Source: Neostapfia colusana (lineage: Eukaryota; Streptophyta; Magnoliopsida; Poales; Poaceae). Taken from it: a DNA stretch of 64,000 nucleotides. This document shows, one piece after another, positions 11,992 through 22,727 of the stretch. Each line of letters opens with the position of its first letter. The stretch's first letter is position 1. The stretch lies in assembly GCA_030760725.1 (NCBI GenBank), contig JASWHV010000012.1, positions 39,959,652 to 40,023,651 of the forward strand, in the 5' to 3' direction. A program made the translations under genes and the position numbers. The notes below the pieces were generated by a model. It saw only the letters and a list, made by a program, of their open reading frames with translations. It searched no databases and was not told the DNA's origin.

Positions 11992-13257
11992 GAAGGCGTA
12001 CTCATCACCTTCCTCCGGCGCAACGTCGACGTGTTTGCATGGCAGCCGTCGCAGATGCCGGGGATCCATAGGGAGGTGATCGAGGACCACTTGAAGATCT
12101 TCCCCGACGCCCGGCCAGTCCAACAGAAGCCTCGCAAGCAGTCCATTAAGCGGCAGAACTTCATCCGAGAAGAAATCAAGAAGCTGCTGGACGCTGGCTT
12201 CATATGGGAAGTCCACCACCCCCGGTGGTTGGCGAACCCCGTCGTTGTCCCGAAGGCCGGCGGAAAGCTCCGGATGTGCATCGACTACACCAGTCTCAAT
12301 AAGGCATGTCCCAAAGATCAATTCCCTCTCCCTAGAATAGATCAAATAGTAGACTCGACATCAGGCTGTGATATGTTGTGCTTCCTAGACGCCTACTCGG
12401 GTTTCCATCAGATCCCTATGTCTAGAGAATATGAAGAGCACACTTCCTTCATCACAGTAGACGGCCTGTATTGCTATGTCTCTATGCCTTACGGCTTAAA
12501 GAATGCTCTTCCCACCTTTGTACGTGCAATGCACAAAACCTTTGGAGAGCTAATAAGATACCTAGTCGAGGTGTATGTCGATGACATCGTTGTCAAGGTC
12601 AGGCAGAGTTCATCCCTGTTAGATAACCTGGCCCTAGTCTTTGACAAACTGCGCTCGACGCGCACCAAGCTGAACCCCGACAAGTGTGTGTTTGGCGTAT
12701 CCTCTGGGAAGCTCCTAGGATTCCTGGTCTCACACCGAGGAATTGAGGCCAACCCAGAGAAAATCAAGGCCATTGACCTGATGCGTCCTCCTGCCCGCAT
12801 CAAAGAAGTCCAGAAACTCACAGGATTCCTAGCCGCGCTGAGTCGGTTTATACCAAGGCTAGCAGAGCGAGCGCACCCCTTCTTTAAGCTCCTGCGCATA
12901 TCCGGTCCATTTGCTTGGACCGACGAAGCAGAAGAAGCTTTCCAGGAGTTGAAGCAACTCCTGACGACCCTACCCATCATGGTAGCCCCCGAGCCCGAAG
13001 AGCATTTGTTGCTCTACATCGCGGCAACAACTGAAGTGGTGAGCATGGTCCTCGTCGCAGAGCAGCCAGACCTCTCATCACCACAGCCTGCTCCGATAGC
13101 AGATGACAAGCACCAGGAGACCCCGGAGGTCCAAGATGACCTCCCGGACCTCCAAGAAAACCTCCCGGAGCCCCAAGACAACCTCCCGGAGGTCAACGGG
13201 ACCTCCCGGAGCTCCCGAAAAACCAGCGGGATCTCCTGGAGGTCCAAGGCGGCCTAG
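11992..13257 (+). pseudogene. Tat element A reverse transcriptase and start of RNase H
   Basis: RT motifs appear in order: KLRMCIDYTSLNKACPKD (about 12270-12320), LDAYSGFHQIPM (about 12390-12420), MPYGLKNALPTF and the catalytic YVDDIVVK (about 12575-12600). The thumb and connection region follows, then RNase H starts with LLLYIAATTEVVSMVLVAEQ. Here the protein runs into a low-complexity insert of repeated DLPDLQENLPEPQDNLPE-type units (about 13085-13210). The frame ends at 13257 by frameshift, and RNase H resumes from about 13355 (RTIQRPVYYISEVLHD). Apart from the insert, the size fits a Tat RT. Confidence 0.85.
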
Positions 13258-13322
13258 GAGCCTTCGAGTCCCAGCTCCCGGAGGCTCCCCCGGACCCACC
13301 TACCTCTGGTAGGCCTGAGCCA

Positions 13323-14873
13323 ATGGATGAGGACATCTCAGGCCCGGGAGGGAGGGTCCGGACCATCCAGAGGCCTGTCTACTACATCAGCGAAGTCCTC
13401 CACGATGCCAAGACAAGATACCTGGAGGTCCACAAGCTGCTGTATGCAGTGCTCGTGGCATCCAGGAAGCTCCGCCACTACTTTCAAGCCCACCGGATCT
13501 CGGTGGTCACCTCCTATCCTCTGAAGGTGATCCTTCACAGCCCCCACGCGACCGGCAATGTCGCTAAATTGGCAGCGGAACTGGCGGAGTTTGAGCTGGA
13601 CTTCCTTCCTCGCCATGCAGTCAAGAGCCAAGCACTGGCTGACTTCGTGGCCGAGTGGACGCCAACGAAGGCTGACCCAGGGGGCCACAAAGAAGGTGAA
13701 CCGAAGCACCGAGCTCCGGTCTTCACCGGGCCTCACTGGACGCTCTTCTTTGACGGCTCCTCGCGAAAGCAGGGGGCCGGTACCGGCGTACTACTTCTCA
13801 TGCCATCGGGGGAGCAGTTTGGGTACATGGTGTGTCTCAATTTCAAGGCAACCAACAACATGGTAGAGTATGAAGCACTCATCTTCGGCCTAAAGACAGC
13901 CCTGTCTCTTGGCGCTTGCCAGTTGTTGGCACAGGGTGACTCCCAGCTAGTCATCAAGCAAGTTAAGGGTGAATGCTCCTGTAATGACCCACAGCTAGCT
14001 GCTTATCTGCTCCACGTGCAGATGTTGGAGAAAGACTTCCTCGCCTTGGACCTGCGCCATGTACCACGCGCTGGCAATGCCGCAGCTGACGACCTCTCAA
14101 TGAAGGCCTCCACCGGAGCCCCTGTGCCCGAAGGAGTCTTCGAGAGGACGTTGCTGCGGCCCACAGCCCAGCCTGCCAAGCCGGGCGAAGGGGGCTGGAC
14201 CAGCACCTCGAAGCTAGCAGTCCCGGCGGCCCTTCAGCCATGGACGCCGCCAAGGATCGTAAGCATCACTGGGGACTCCGTGCAACCCAGCGCTCAAGAT
14301 CCAGAAGCTCAAGTCAGACCCGATGCATGGATCACGGAGATCCGGGACTACTTGAAAGACAACATCCTCCCTGATGAACATGTATCCGCTGAACGGATCG
14401 TGCGCATGGCTAAAAGGTACGCGCTGGTAGAAGGGCATCTCTACCGGCGTGGCGCCAACCATGTCCTATTGCGGTGCATAACCCAGGGGCAAGGCTGCGA
14501 CTTGCTCGCTGAGATCCATGGAGGTGAATGTAGGAGTCACTCTTCCTCACGCACGCTCGTCGGTAAAGCCTTCCGGCATGGCTTCTACTGGCCGACAGCA
14601 CTCCAGGATGTCGTCAAGCTGGTTGAGAGCTGCAAGGTGTGCCAGTTCCACGCCAAGCAGATCCACACACCGGCTCAGGCGGTTCATATGATCCCGCCCT
14701 CATGGACGTTCTCTGTATGGGGGTTGGACATCCTGGGACCATTCCCCAGAGCCATCAGGGGATTCTGGTACCTCTACGTTGCCATCGACAAGTTCACCAA
14801 GTGGCCAGAAACCACACCCGTCGTCACCATCAACAAGCAATCTGCAGTAAAGTTCATCAAGTCGATCATCTGA
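13323..14873 (+). pseudogene. Tat element A RNase H, second (archaeal-type) RNase H and integrase N-half
   Basis: The frame continues the first RNase H (YLEVHKLLYAVLVASRKLRHYF). It then gives a second RNase H of the kind special to Tat: WTLFFDGSSRKQGAGTGVLL (about 13738-13797), MVEYEALIFGLKTAL, LAQGDSQLVIKQVKGE and a closing HVPRAGNAAADDLS. The integrase starts near 14330, with a zinc-binding region ending CKVCQFHAKQIHTP (about 14630-14675). The core begins GLDILGPFPRA and FWYLYVAIDKFTKW. A TGA at 14871-14873 interrupts the core just before RFGVPNRIITDNG. The DDE residues are therefore split across two frames. Confidence 0.85.
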
Positions 14874-15561
14874 CGGTTTGGGGTCCCGAACAGAATCATC
14901 ACTGACAACGGGACCCAGTTCACCAGCACAGCGTTCCAAGAATACTGCGAAGACCTCGGCATCCAGGTGTGCTATGCCTCTGTTGCTCACCCAAAGAGCA
15001 ATGGGCAAGTTGAGAGGGCCAACGCCGAGTTCTTCGGGGCCTCAAGACTCGCACCTATGCCGGCTTGAAGAAACATGGCGCCAAGTGGGTGGACGAGCTT
15101 CCGAGCACACTGTGGGCTAACTGTACATCCCAAGCCGTGCCACCGGAGAGACACCCTTCTTCATGGTGTATGGGGCCGAGACTGTGCTTCCCCCAGAGAT
15201 CACCATGGGGTCCCTCCGTGTCCGAGCTTACAACAAAGCCGCACAGGACAACCTCCGGCGTGAAGACATCGACCTTGTCGACGAGGCTCGATTGCATGCA
15301 GCACTCCACAACGCATGGTACCGACAAGCGCTCCGGCGCTACCACCAAAGGTAGGTGCATATCCGGGAGCTGCAGGAAGGCGACCTGGTGTTGCGGCGCA
15401 TACTTTCTCGCGAAGGGACCGACAAACTCTCCCCCAGCTAGGAAGGTCCCTTCCGAGTCACGAAAGTTTGCCGCCTCGGGTGCGTATGCCTTTCCACCGA
15501 GGATGGGGATCCGCTCCCGAACCCTTGGAACATAGAACACCTCCGTAAGTTCTACCCCTAG
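14874..15561 (+). pseudogene. Tat element A integrase C-half, multiply broken
   Basis: The same frame continues after the TGA with RFGVPNRIITDNGTQF and HPKSNGQVERANAE, giving the second D and the E of the catalytic triad. A frameshift near 15030 moves the frame so that KKHGAKWVDELPSTLWAN is read next. Another change leads to FFMVYGAETVLPPEITMGS. Stops follow near 15352 (YHQR then stop) and 15441, and the polyprotein ends near 15561 (HLRKFYP, stop). Recognition is firm, but the enzyme cannot be active from this copy. Confidence 0.78.
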
Positions 15562-16185
15562 AGCAATAATAGGACATTCTCTTCTTTTTGTAATAGATTC
15601 CATAGAGTCCAGGAACAGTGCTCGGAGCAGCTAAGTCTCAGGGGATGGTCCAGGACTACGTTCAGCTTGGCCTGGTTCCGACCCTAAGCGCGTAGAGTCT
15701 TGCTTCCCTTCTTAATGGGGCAGGTCATTGCCTCCATGTTTAGCCTGCCTTCCTCCTATGGAAATTTATATGGAAAGAAACCTGTCCTACTTTGCTCTTC
15801 CCTTGTGCTCATTTAAATTACGCATTAATTTTTATGACCGCACTTCCTGTGTACGCTCACCATGCACTCAGCTTCCTTTTCCCATTCTCACCTCTAGTCG
15901 GCATTTGCTATCCTACCGAAGACGGTCGCGTTTGAGGTACCTGCCGATGGCCAGGGGACCTCAAGCCCCTGGCACTTCGCACACTGAAGTTCCCAAGCCC
16001 CGTACACCGGATCAGGATCATAAGCCAAATAAGACTATGAGATAGGGAAGGGGGAGCCACAAGGAGAATTACGTTTCCCTTACTTGTGTGCAGGACCTCC
16101 CAGCCTCAACTCCCTGCAGGAGTATGGTAGGAGTGCCCAAACAATTGGCCACACCTACTAGGGGGCCACTACGGGACCGCGCAAG
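15562..16185 (+). other. Non-coding spacer of Tat element A
   Basis: Between the end of pol and the G-box repeat array I see no gene and no recognisable domain on either strand. It is part of the long 3' region typical of Tat elements. Confidence 0.6.
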
Positions 16186-16480
16186 ACCGGAGCTCCAACG
16201 CAAGACCGAAGGATCCGGACATCGCCCCCTCCGCAGGGGCGAGCACCGAAGGCCCCACGTGTCCAGCGGGGCCGGAGCTCCCCTCTCCCCAGGAGGAGCT
16301 CCAGGCCCGCCACGTGGATGGCAGTGCCGAGCCTCGCCCCCTCCGCGGGGGTGAGCCCCGAAGGCCCCACGTGTCCAATGGGGCCGGATCTCCATCTTCT
16401 CAAAGGAGAGCTCCGGGCCTGCCACGTGGTCGGTAGATCCGGACCTCCCCGTTCTCAAGGGGCGAGTTCCGGAGACCTCT
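16186..16480. repeat. G-box tandem repeat array in the 3' region of element A
   Basis: About five degenerate units of roughly 55 bp, each with GGACCTC/GAGCTCC half-sites and a CCACGTG(T/G) core. CACGTG occurs at least four times (near 16256, 16311, 16367 and 16423). The unit consensus is the same as in the arrays at 20068, 23990 and 42205. Confidence 0.75.
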
Positions 16481-16723
16481 GGGGCCCTTAACACAATAAG
16501 GACCCGGGGGAGGTGTCTGTGCAGGGCTTCAAGAATGGTGAAGACCTCTGGGTACCTTGCGGAGCTAAGGTCTCGGTCAGGCCAAGCCAAGAAGAAGACA
16601 AAAGCACAAACACAGAAAATAACAAGAGTCAATTCATTCAAAGCTCCATAAGCTGGACTACAAACTCAACAAAAAAAAAAGAAGAGAAGAGATACAGGGC
16701 CTTTTGGCCGCAGGGGCGGCTGC

Positions 16724-19572
16724 CTAGGAGTCCCCGGACTCCCGCTGGAACCTAGAGGCCACGAGGGCGGCCATGTCCCCGACCTCGGCCCTGGCAGTTT
16801 CCTCCCGCTTGACGGCGGGCCCTAGTCGGACTGGCTCCAGAGAGAAGGAAGGGTATTGGCTCCGGAAGCACGCCAGCACATGCGTGGCGACCTCCGTCAC
16901 CAGGCCTCGTCCCTCCACCTCAAGCTCGTCGGCAATCACCGCTTCGAGCCGGCCCAGCTTGGCGCCGATGTTCTCAAGCGCCGGGATTGCCCCAGACACC
17001 TCCTGCGCTGGAGCCTCCGTCCGCACCGGGCTGAAACCAAGGCGGACTCCACCTCAGTAACAAAGCTCCAGACCGCCTGGACCTCGATAGACCCCAAAGC
17101 CTGGAGCTTCTCTACCTCTTGGCGGGCCGCCAGCTCGCGATCCAGCGCCGCCTGGCGCTCCCGGGAGGATTGCTCCTCCCTCGCGGCAGCAGCCAACTCG
17201 TGGAGCTCCAGCTCCTCGGCCCGGGCCCTCAGCTCGCCCTCTCTGGCCTCCAGCTGTGCGGCGACCTTCTTCTCCTCGGCCACCACGGCACGCTCCCGAT
17301 CTACGACGGCGCACTCTCGACGAACTACCTGCAGCCGCAACTCCTCCATGGCAATGGAGCGCGCTTCGGCCTTGGCCTGAGCTTCGCGGAAAGTAGCACG
17401 GAGCCGCCGGGTCTCTGAGCCCAGGCAGTCGACAGCCCTCTTCTGAGTGTCGAGCAGAGCCCCCATGGCGTCAAGCCTCGACTGCCTCGAGTCGAGCTCT
17501 GCCTTGGCCTCCTGGGTCCGCTGCTGCAGGAGATGCTCCCAGCTAAGGAGGCACTCCCTCTCTCCAGCCAGCACCTCCCGCTCCCGCTCAAAGGCGGCCT
17601 GGATCTGTCAGACGCCAGCCTGAGCACGCCCCAAGGCATCCCATATGGGCAGCGGGGCGGCGGGGGCAGAAGCCGCACCCCTGACCTCCCCCGTCGCGTC
17701 CACGACCGGTGAAGGTGCTGGTGCCTCGGCAGCTGAGGCAAGACGCTGACCCGGGGGAGCCAGGGAGCCAGCAGCTGCGCCCACAGCAGCCCCTCCAGCC
17801 TCAGCACCGGACTTCCGGGCTGGCGAAGGAGGACGAGCAGATGCTGCCGCCGCCACCGCAGGGGGCGAACCCACCGGCACAGAAGAAGCCCCCGCCGACT
17901 TGGGGGCCGTCGGAACCACCGCAGTTCCCGGATGCTGCGGTGCAGAGCCTCCGCTGACTGGAGATGGCCGGGGAATAGGCTCGCCCCTGGCAGCCAGTGA
18001 GTCCCTGCAGGCAAAGGAAGCTCTCAGGCTAAGAAAGGAGAAAGGAATACTACTTCTACAAGCCAGAAAGAGCAACACTTATGAGGCGGCGTGAGCACTC
18101 CAACAGGCTTGGAGCCCTGGCCTCTGGGCCGGGGCAGAACCGCCAGGACCTGCAGCCGGAACGCTCGCTGGCTGTGGCGTCTGAGCCCCCGGCACACTCC
18201 CGGGCGTCGCCCCACCGGCGTCCTTCCTGGAAGCCCCCCCTCCTGTGGTAGGGTGGCGGGACGCTTGAGGTTCTTCGGACCGCTGCTGTCCGAGAAGAGA
18301 CCCGCCGGAGTGGGAGACCCGGGGTCTCTTTGGGTCGCCACTCGACGAACCAGCACCTCCGGGAGATGGGCGCAAGGTTGCCCCGGCTCCCTGACTCGGT
18401 GCAAGCGGCGCCCTCGGAGGAGACCGGGCAAGTTTCTTCTCTGGCTGCCCGGGGGCCGGCTCTTTTCCCTTCCCCTTATCAGCGGCCTGAGTCCCGCTGG
18501 CCCTCGGTGCGGGTTGGACAGCGACAGACGCCTCGCGCTCCGATCCAGAGCGCTCGATCCTGGGAATCGAGATGCCTTGGAGGGCATCCCCAACCTGATG
18601 AACGGCAATCCCAATGTCGTCGATATTCGGCATCTTCGGCAGCAGCTCCGCTCTCCTCTACGGCTCCAAGAAGAGGGGAGTGCTGGAGGCCGGGAAGGCG
18701 AGGTCGCCGCCAGTGACGTAGTCGCTGCTCACCTTGGCCACCATCTCGTACAGTTCTTCATCGGAAGGATCGGAGCCGAGACCCCTCTCCAACCTGGTGC
18801 AGTCCAGCTCGCCGGTGTAGTACCATGCCGGGCGGTTGCGTTGCTGCAAAGGCGCAATACGGTGTGACAAGAAATCCACCAGCACCATCAGGTATGTCAG
18901 CCCCTCGTTGGCCAGGAACCGGATCCGCTCCAAGACCGGTGCGTACTCCTGCTCCAGCTCCGGGATCTCCTCCCATAAGCGACGCTCGGTGGTTGGGCCG
19001 GCAGTTGGGAGCTGCAGGCGATCGTGCTCGTCGTTCTGCACGATCACCCAGTTCTCCCTCCAGTTTTCCCACCTCGACGCACCGAAAGGTAGAAGGTACC
19101 AAGAGGCCATCGGATCCTTGCAGCGATGCTGGAAGTAGTACGCCCCCAGCTGAGTCTTCGAGCTGCGCCCGGTCGTCCGCAACACGAAGAAGTAGCAGAA
19201 GAGCGTCACTGAAGCATGCACCCCCACGAACATCTCGCAGAAATGGACGAAGACGGCGGCCATCACGAAGGAGTTGGGGGAAAGGTGGTGGAGATGGAGA
19301 CCGTACGTCTCCAGCAGCGTGACGTAGAAGGAAGAAATTTGCGGGACAAACCCCGCCATGGCGTAGGCAGTAAAGAAGACCATCTCCCCCTTCTCCATGA
19401 GCAGGGGGAGACATCCCTGGCGGAGCTGGCGTTTCTGCTCCTCCGCGTGCCAGCCCAGCAGCCTGCGCACTGGTCCGAGCTTGGCCGACCGAGCGAGACG
19501 CGATGGAGGCAGGTTGGAAGCCATGGCAGGAGAAAGCTCAAGGACAGGGAAGACAAAAGCGCAAGAACTCAA
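16724..19572 (-). pseudogene. Antisense ORF of Tat element A (putative gypsy-type transposon protein)
   Basis: Reads against the polyprotein. The N-terminal 300 residues (19572 or 19524 down to 18658) include EKGEMVFFTAYAMAGFVPQ, FVHFCEMFVGVHASV and SWYLLPFGASRWENW. They resemble the plant 'putative gypsy type transposon' domain found in antisense ORFs of Grande- and RIRE2-like elements. After a TAG at 18658 the same frame goes on (PNIDDIGIAVHQ) into a Pro/Ala/Ser-rich linker to 18079. Between about 18079 and 18010 a stop-containing stretch ending TTTGCCTGCAG looks like a short intron. A coiled coil follows (17610-17040; ELRLQVVRRECAVV, AAQLEAREGELRARAEEL), then a C-terminal piece, LEAVIADELEVEGRG, in another frame (17026-16724). 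The function is unknown in the literature I know. Confidence 0.72.
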
Positions 19573-20001
19573 GGAAGATGCAAGCGCTGGGAAGTGCGAA
19601 GGGAAGCCGCGATGTGGGTAAGATCCCCTTTTAAACTTCCCAGGTGCGATTCAAAGCGATTCGAAACTCTTCGAATACGCCGCTTGGGCAATCGCTTCGG
19701 CTCCAAGGCCAAGCGTCGATGACAAGTAGACCCAAGTCGTCCAGCTGAAGCGGTGGGCCAAGAAGTCAGTCTCGCAAGGAGATGAGACGGCAAGACGCTT
19801 CGGCGGTTCCCAAAAAAGCGCTGTGACGTGCAGAAGTGGCAGCCTTGGGAACCGCCGCAGTAAAAGCAGCCATCAAGTGGGGCACACGCTCCCATGATCC
19901 CGCGACTGTTCGTGCTCCGGCAAAGGTCAATGCGGGTCTTAGAGAAGGTGCGCGGAATGGAAGAGACGGAGGCCCCACCTCGGGATCGCTATCTCCCCCG
20001 A

Positions 20002-20019
20002 GATGGGCCCGGAGGCCAC
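20002..20019 (+). other. Polypurine tract of element A
   Basis: A purine-rich tract (GATGGGCCCGGAGGCCAC) lies directly before the LTR start TGTCGGTACC. It is less pure than most polypurine tracts, but its position is right for plus-strand priming. Confidence 0.6.
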
Positions 20020-20067
20020 TGTCGGTACCCTCAATACGGGGTACCCCCACGCACAGGGGAAATGCCT

Positions 20068-20430
20068 AAGGACCTCGCCCTTCTCCGCAGGGAGAGCTCC
20101 GAAGGCGCCATGTGTCCAGCGGGGCCGGGCCTCCCTCTCCTCAGAGGTGAGCTCCGGACCCGCCACGTGGCCAACTGAGCCGGACCTCCCCCCTTCGTGG
20201 GGAGAGCTCCGGAGGCTCCACGTTTCCTGCGGGGCCGGACCTCACTCTCCTCAGAGGAGATCTCTGGGCCCGCCACGTGGCCAGCAGCAGCCGGACCTCC
20301 CCTCCGCGGGAGAGCTCCGAAGGCTCCACGTGTCCCGCGGGGCCGGACCTCCCTCTCCCCAGAGGAGAGCTCTGGGCCCGCCACGTGGCCAGCAGAGCAG
20401 CGCTGCCTGCCCCCACGTGGTAGGCAGCAA
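20068..20430. repeat. G-box tandem repeat array in the U3 of element A's LTR
   Basis: Roughly six 50-60 bp units alternating two subtypes: GAGCTCCGAAGGC-CCACGTGTCC-GCGGGGC and GAGCTCYGGRCCC-GCCACGTGGCC. CACGTG appears about five times (near 20162, 20273, 20327, 20383 and 20413). It lies about 360 bp upstream of the TATA box, a place suited to an enhancer. Confidence 0.8.
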
Positions 20431-20790
20431 GAGTAAAGACGCGCCATACCTTGCCCGTACAAGGCATTCAAGACCCGCGCCTTCCCAAGGCGCGGAGACG
20501 CGGAGCACACCTCTTTCAGGTGCTGCTGCACCCAGTCACATCGCAGACTGGCGCGCCGTGTTAGAGCCTGCCTGCCAATAAACACAGCGACAAGACATCC
20601 CCTGCCGCCCCTGCCATCATCAACCACTACGACTAGCTTGCGGCATGGATAGGGCGACAGAACGAAGACTCGGAAGCCCTCGCCAGAGACAACTACCGGC
20701 ATAACTGCAGATACGGTAGATGGCAGGCAATCTCCCCGGGACCACCTCTCGGGTCCCGGGCCCACCTTGTAAGCCGCTCGAGCCTTGGAC

Positions 20791-20798
20791 TATAAAAG
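20791..20798 (+). promoter_or_regulatory. TATA box of element A's LTR
   Basis: TATAAAAG in the middle of the LTR, downstream of the G-box array, followed by GGCTTGGGTAGG. It is a typical plant core promoter, and transcription would start some 30 bp further on. Confidence 0.75.
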
Positions 20799-21392
20799 GC
20801 TTGGGTAGGCAACGTTAGCAAGGGTTGGCCTCATACGCACTCTCGCACCCTAGCCATTCGACATCTCTCACCCTCAAGCTCAGGACTCCGGTTCTGAGCA
20901 GCAAGCAATACAGAGAGCAACCCTGCTCACCGTGGACGTAGGGTTTTATGCTGCAGCGGCCTGAACCACGTAAAACTCCCCGTGTCAAGCTTCTCCCACA
21001 ATCGTCACTAACACTGAAGCTCTCCGTGAATGACTAGCCCCTCCGAAAAAGAACCTCCGCGGGCTGCCCAGAGCAGGCCCGGGGGAAGTGTCGGCTACAC
21101 ATTTTGACAATGATAGTTTTAGACACTGCAGAGTTTGTACAACTTTATCCACAAGTTTGTGATTTCGTCAGCCGTCGGCGACTGCAGAACCTCCATTATA
21201 CCAGTAGACAACCGTCGGTGTATGGTCAAGAGATCAAAAAATAGCCTTTACAAAGGGGCTACTAGATGTATGGACTCACTAAGGTTTCACCGGCAGGCTA
21301 GAATCTCCAATTCCCCCACCTATGGGCCCCCTCTTGTGCCATGCAGTTTCCATGGAAGTCCTCACTCGACTCCCATTCCCCGCGCCTTCCAC

Positions 21393-22727
21393 GGTCCATA
21401 ACAATCTAGTAACTTACCTAATTACTCAGCTAAGTCGCACCCATACTTGGCCTTGTGGTGGCACTGTTATCCTAGCATGGCTCGCATGAACCGGTCCTTA
21501 GATCTACGGCAAGTAAACCACCATCTAATTCTACCTCATCCACAAACAAAGCTTGCCTAGATCTCCGTCTGATTCATGTCCATTATCAACATCAGTTTCT
21601 CATTAACATTATTCATACGAGTGCAGTTAGCTAGACACATATATCTCGCTTCCCATATCCCATGGACTCGGCGAAGCATAAAAGCAAAAACCATACCTGA
21701 CTCATTAACTTTCCCGGCGACAAGGGTGGTTAACAAAACTAGTAAACTCCTATCAAAGGGTTTCCCATCAAGTCGACTCAAGCATTAACAGTTTTTGCAA
21801 GCAAAACAACTTTTCAAAAACATGGGATCAATATGGTCAAGGGGCACTTGCCTTGTTCTTGCGGCTTCTATTGCTCTGGGATCTCGAAGTCTTGAGGTTG
21901 TAGTTCGTCATAGATAGCTCCCTAAGCTTGTCCTTCTATTCATGATAACGCATATACAAGGTTCACAGCAATCAATTATCGTGCACAAACATTACTCAAG
22001 ATGCGATGATGCATATGCATGCTAATCCTATGCTGCAGTTTAGTTTGTACGTGTTCTTGCATGTTCTTGCATGTTTTAATAGCCTTGCATGGGGTTTTAC
22101 GATGAACATAGGTGTAGAGATCAAATGTGGACGTGGTAATGATCTCGACTCAAGATCTAGATCAAACCGATCAACACGTGATCTGTCCATGAAAAAGCTT
22201 CTGTTCGAAGGGATCGAAGAACAGATGCAAAGAAAAACACGATGATGTCATAAGGTGGTAATGGATACCTACCTTGCTTCCTTCGGTTCCTTCCTCTAGC
22301 AAAAACAGATCCTCGTCTCTCCTCCGGTGATAGCGATCGTGTCTGGGCTCGTCGGCGGTCTCTCCGGTAGTCAAACTCCAGTGAAGGGGTTTAGCTCGGT
22401 GAGTTTGGGGCTAGGGCTTCTAAGTTGTCAGCTTAGAAAAGATGTTACGACCAAGGGGTTGTTTCAGGTTCTATTTATAATCGGGAAGAGAAGGGTCCTA
22501 ATCTGATCGGACTTCGAATAAGGGTCCTATTCAAATTGTTTTTGAATCTTAACAACTTATTCTTCCATTGATTCGGTGCGGTAGCAACGTGGAATTCGTG
22601 TTGGTTTCCTCAGTACCGGGGATTCCCATGCGTACAGAAGAAAAACCGCTTCAAATCTCGTTACATTCACGGCGGTGAGCTCCGGAGACTCCACGTGTCC
22701 AGAGGGGGCCTGGTCTCCCTTTTCCGC
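21393..22727 (-). repeat. First copy of the internal LTR duplication in B
   Basis: This 1.3-kb segment runs from the CGCGCCTTCCACGG motif to TTTTCCGC. It aligns to 31201-32441 plus 42155-42266 of the 5' LTR. It carries its own TATA box (22472-22479). Confidence 0.75.

Larger units (their letters stand above)
10597..21109 (+). mobile_element. Tat-lineage Ty3/gypsy LTR retrotransposon A (5' part outside window)
   Basis: Plus-strand order: gag remainder, aspartic protease, RT, RNase H, a second RNase H, integrase, a spacer with G-box repeats, a long antisense ORF, a polypurine tract and the 3' LTR. Two RNase H domains plus an antisense ORF before the 3' LTR are hallmarks of the Tat clade (Grande, RIRE2 and Retand relatives). 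The left side is cut by E1. The right side ends at 21109, after which homology to the 5' LTR of B resumes exactly at ATGAT (30932), so A lies inside the 3' LTR of B. The missing 5' LTR and gag start should lie left of E1. Confidence 0.9.
20020..21109 (+). repeat. 3' LTR of Tat element A (1090 bp)
   Basis: Starts TGTCGGTACC and ends TTTTGACA. The right end is fixed by comparison: at 21110 the sequence ATGATAG re-enters homology with the 5' LTR of B at 30932. The predicted target duplication is ATGAT (21110-21114), but the matching left copy is outside the window. The LTR contains a G-box array (20068-20430) and a TATA box (20791). Confidence 0.82.

Noticed and set aside
18091..19722. Several long plus-strand open frames (18091-18867, 18825-19322, 19216-19722)
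   Set aside because: They lie opposite the antisense ORF of element A, are Arg/Pro/Ser-rich and arise from its GC-rich codon use.
20031..20765. 244-residue minus-strand open frame with repeated HVAGPELSS-like phrases
   Set aside because: It is a read-through of the G-box repeat array in the LTR of A; the protein repeats only mirror the DNA repeats.
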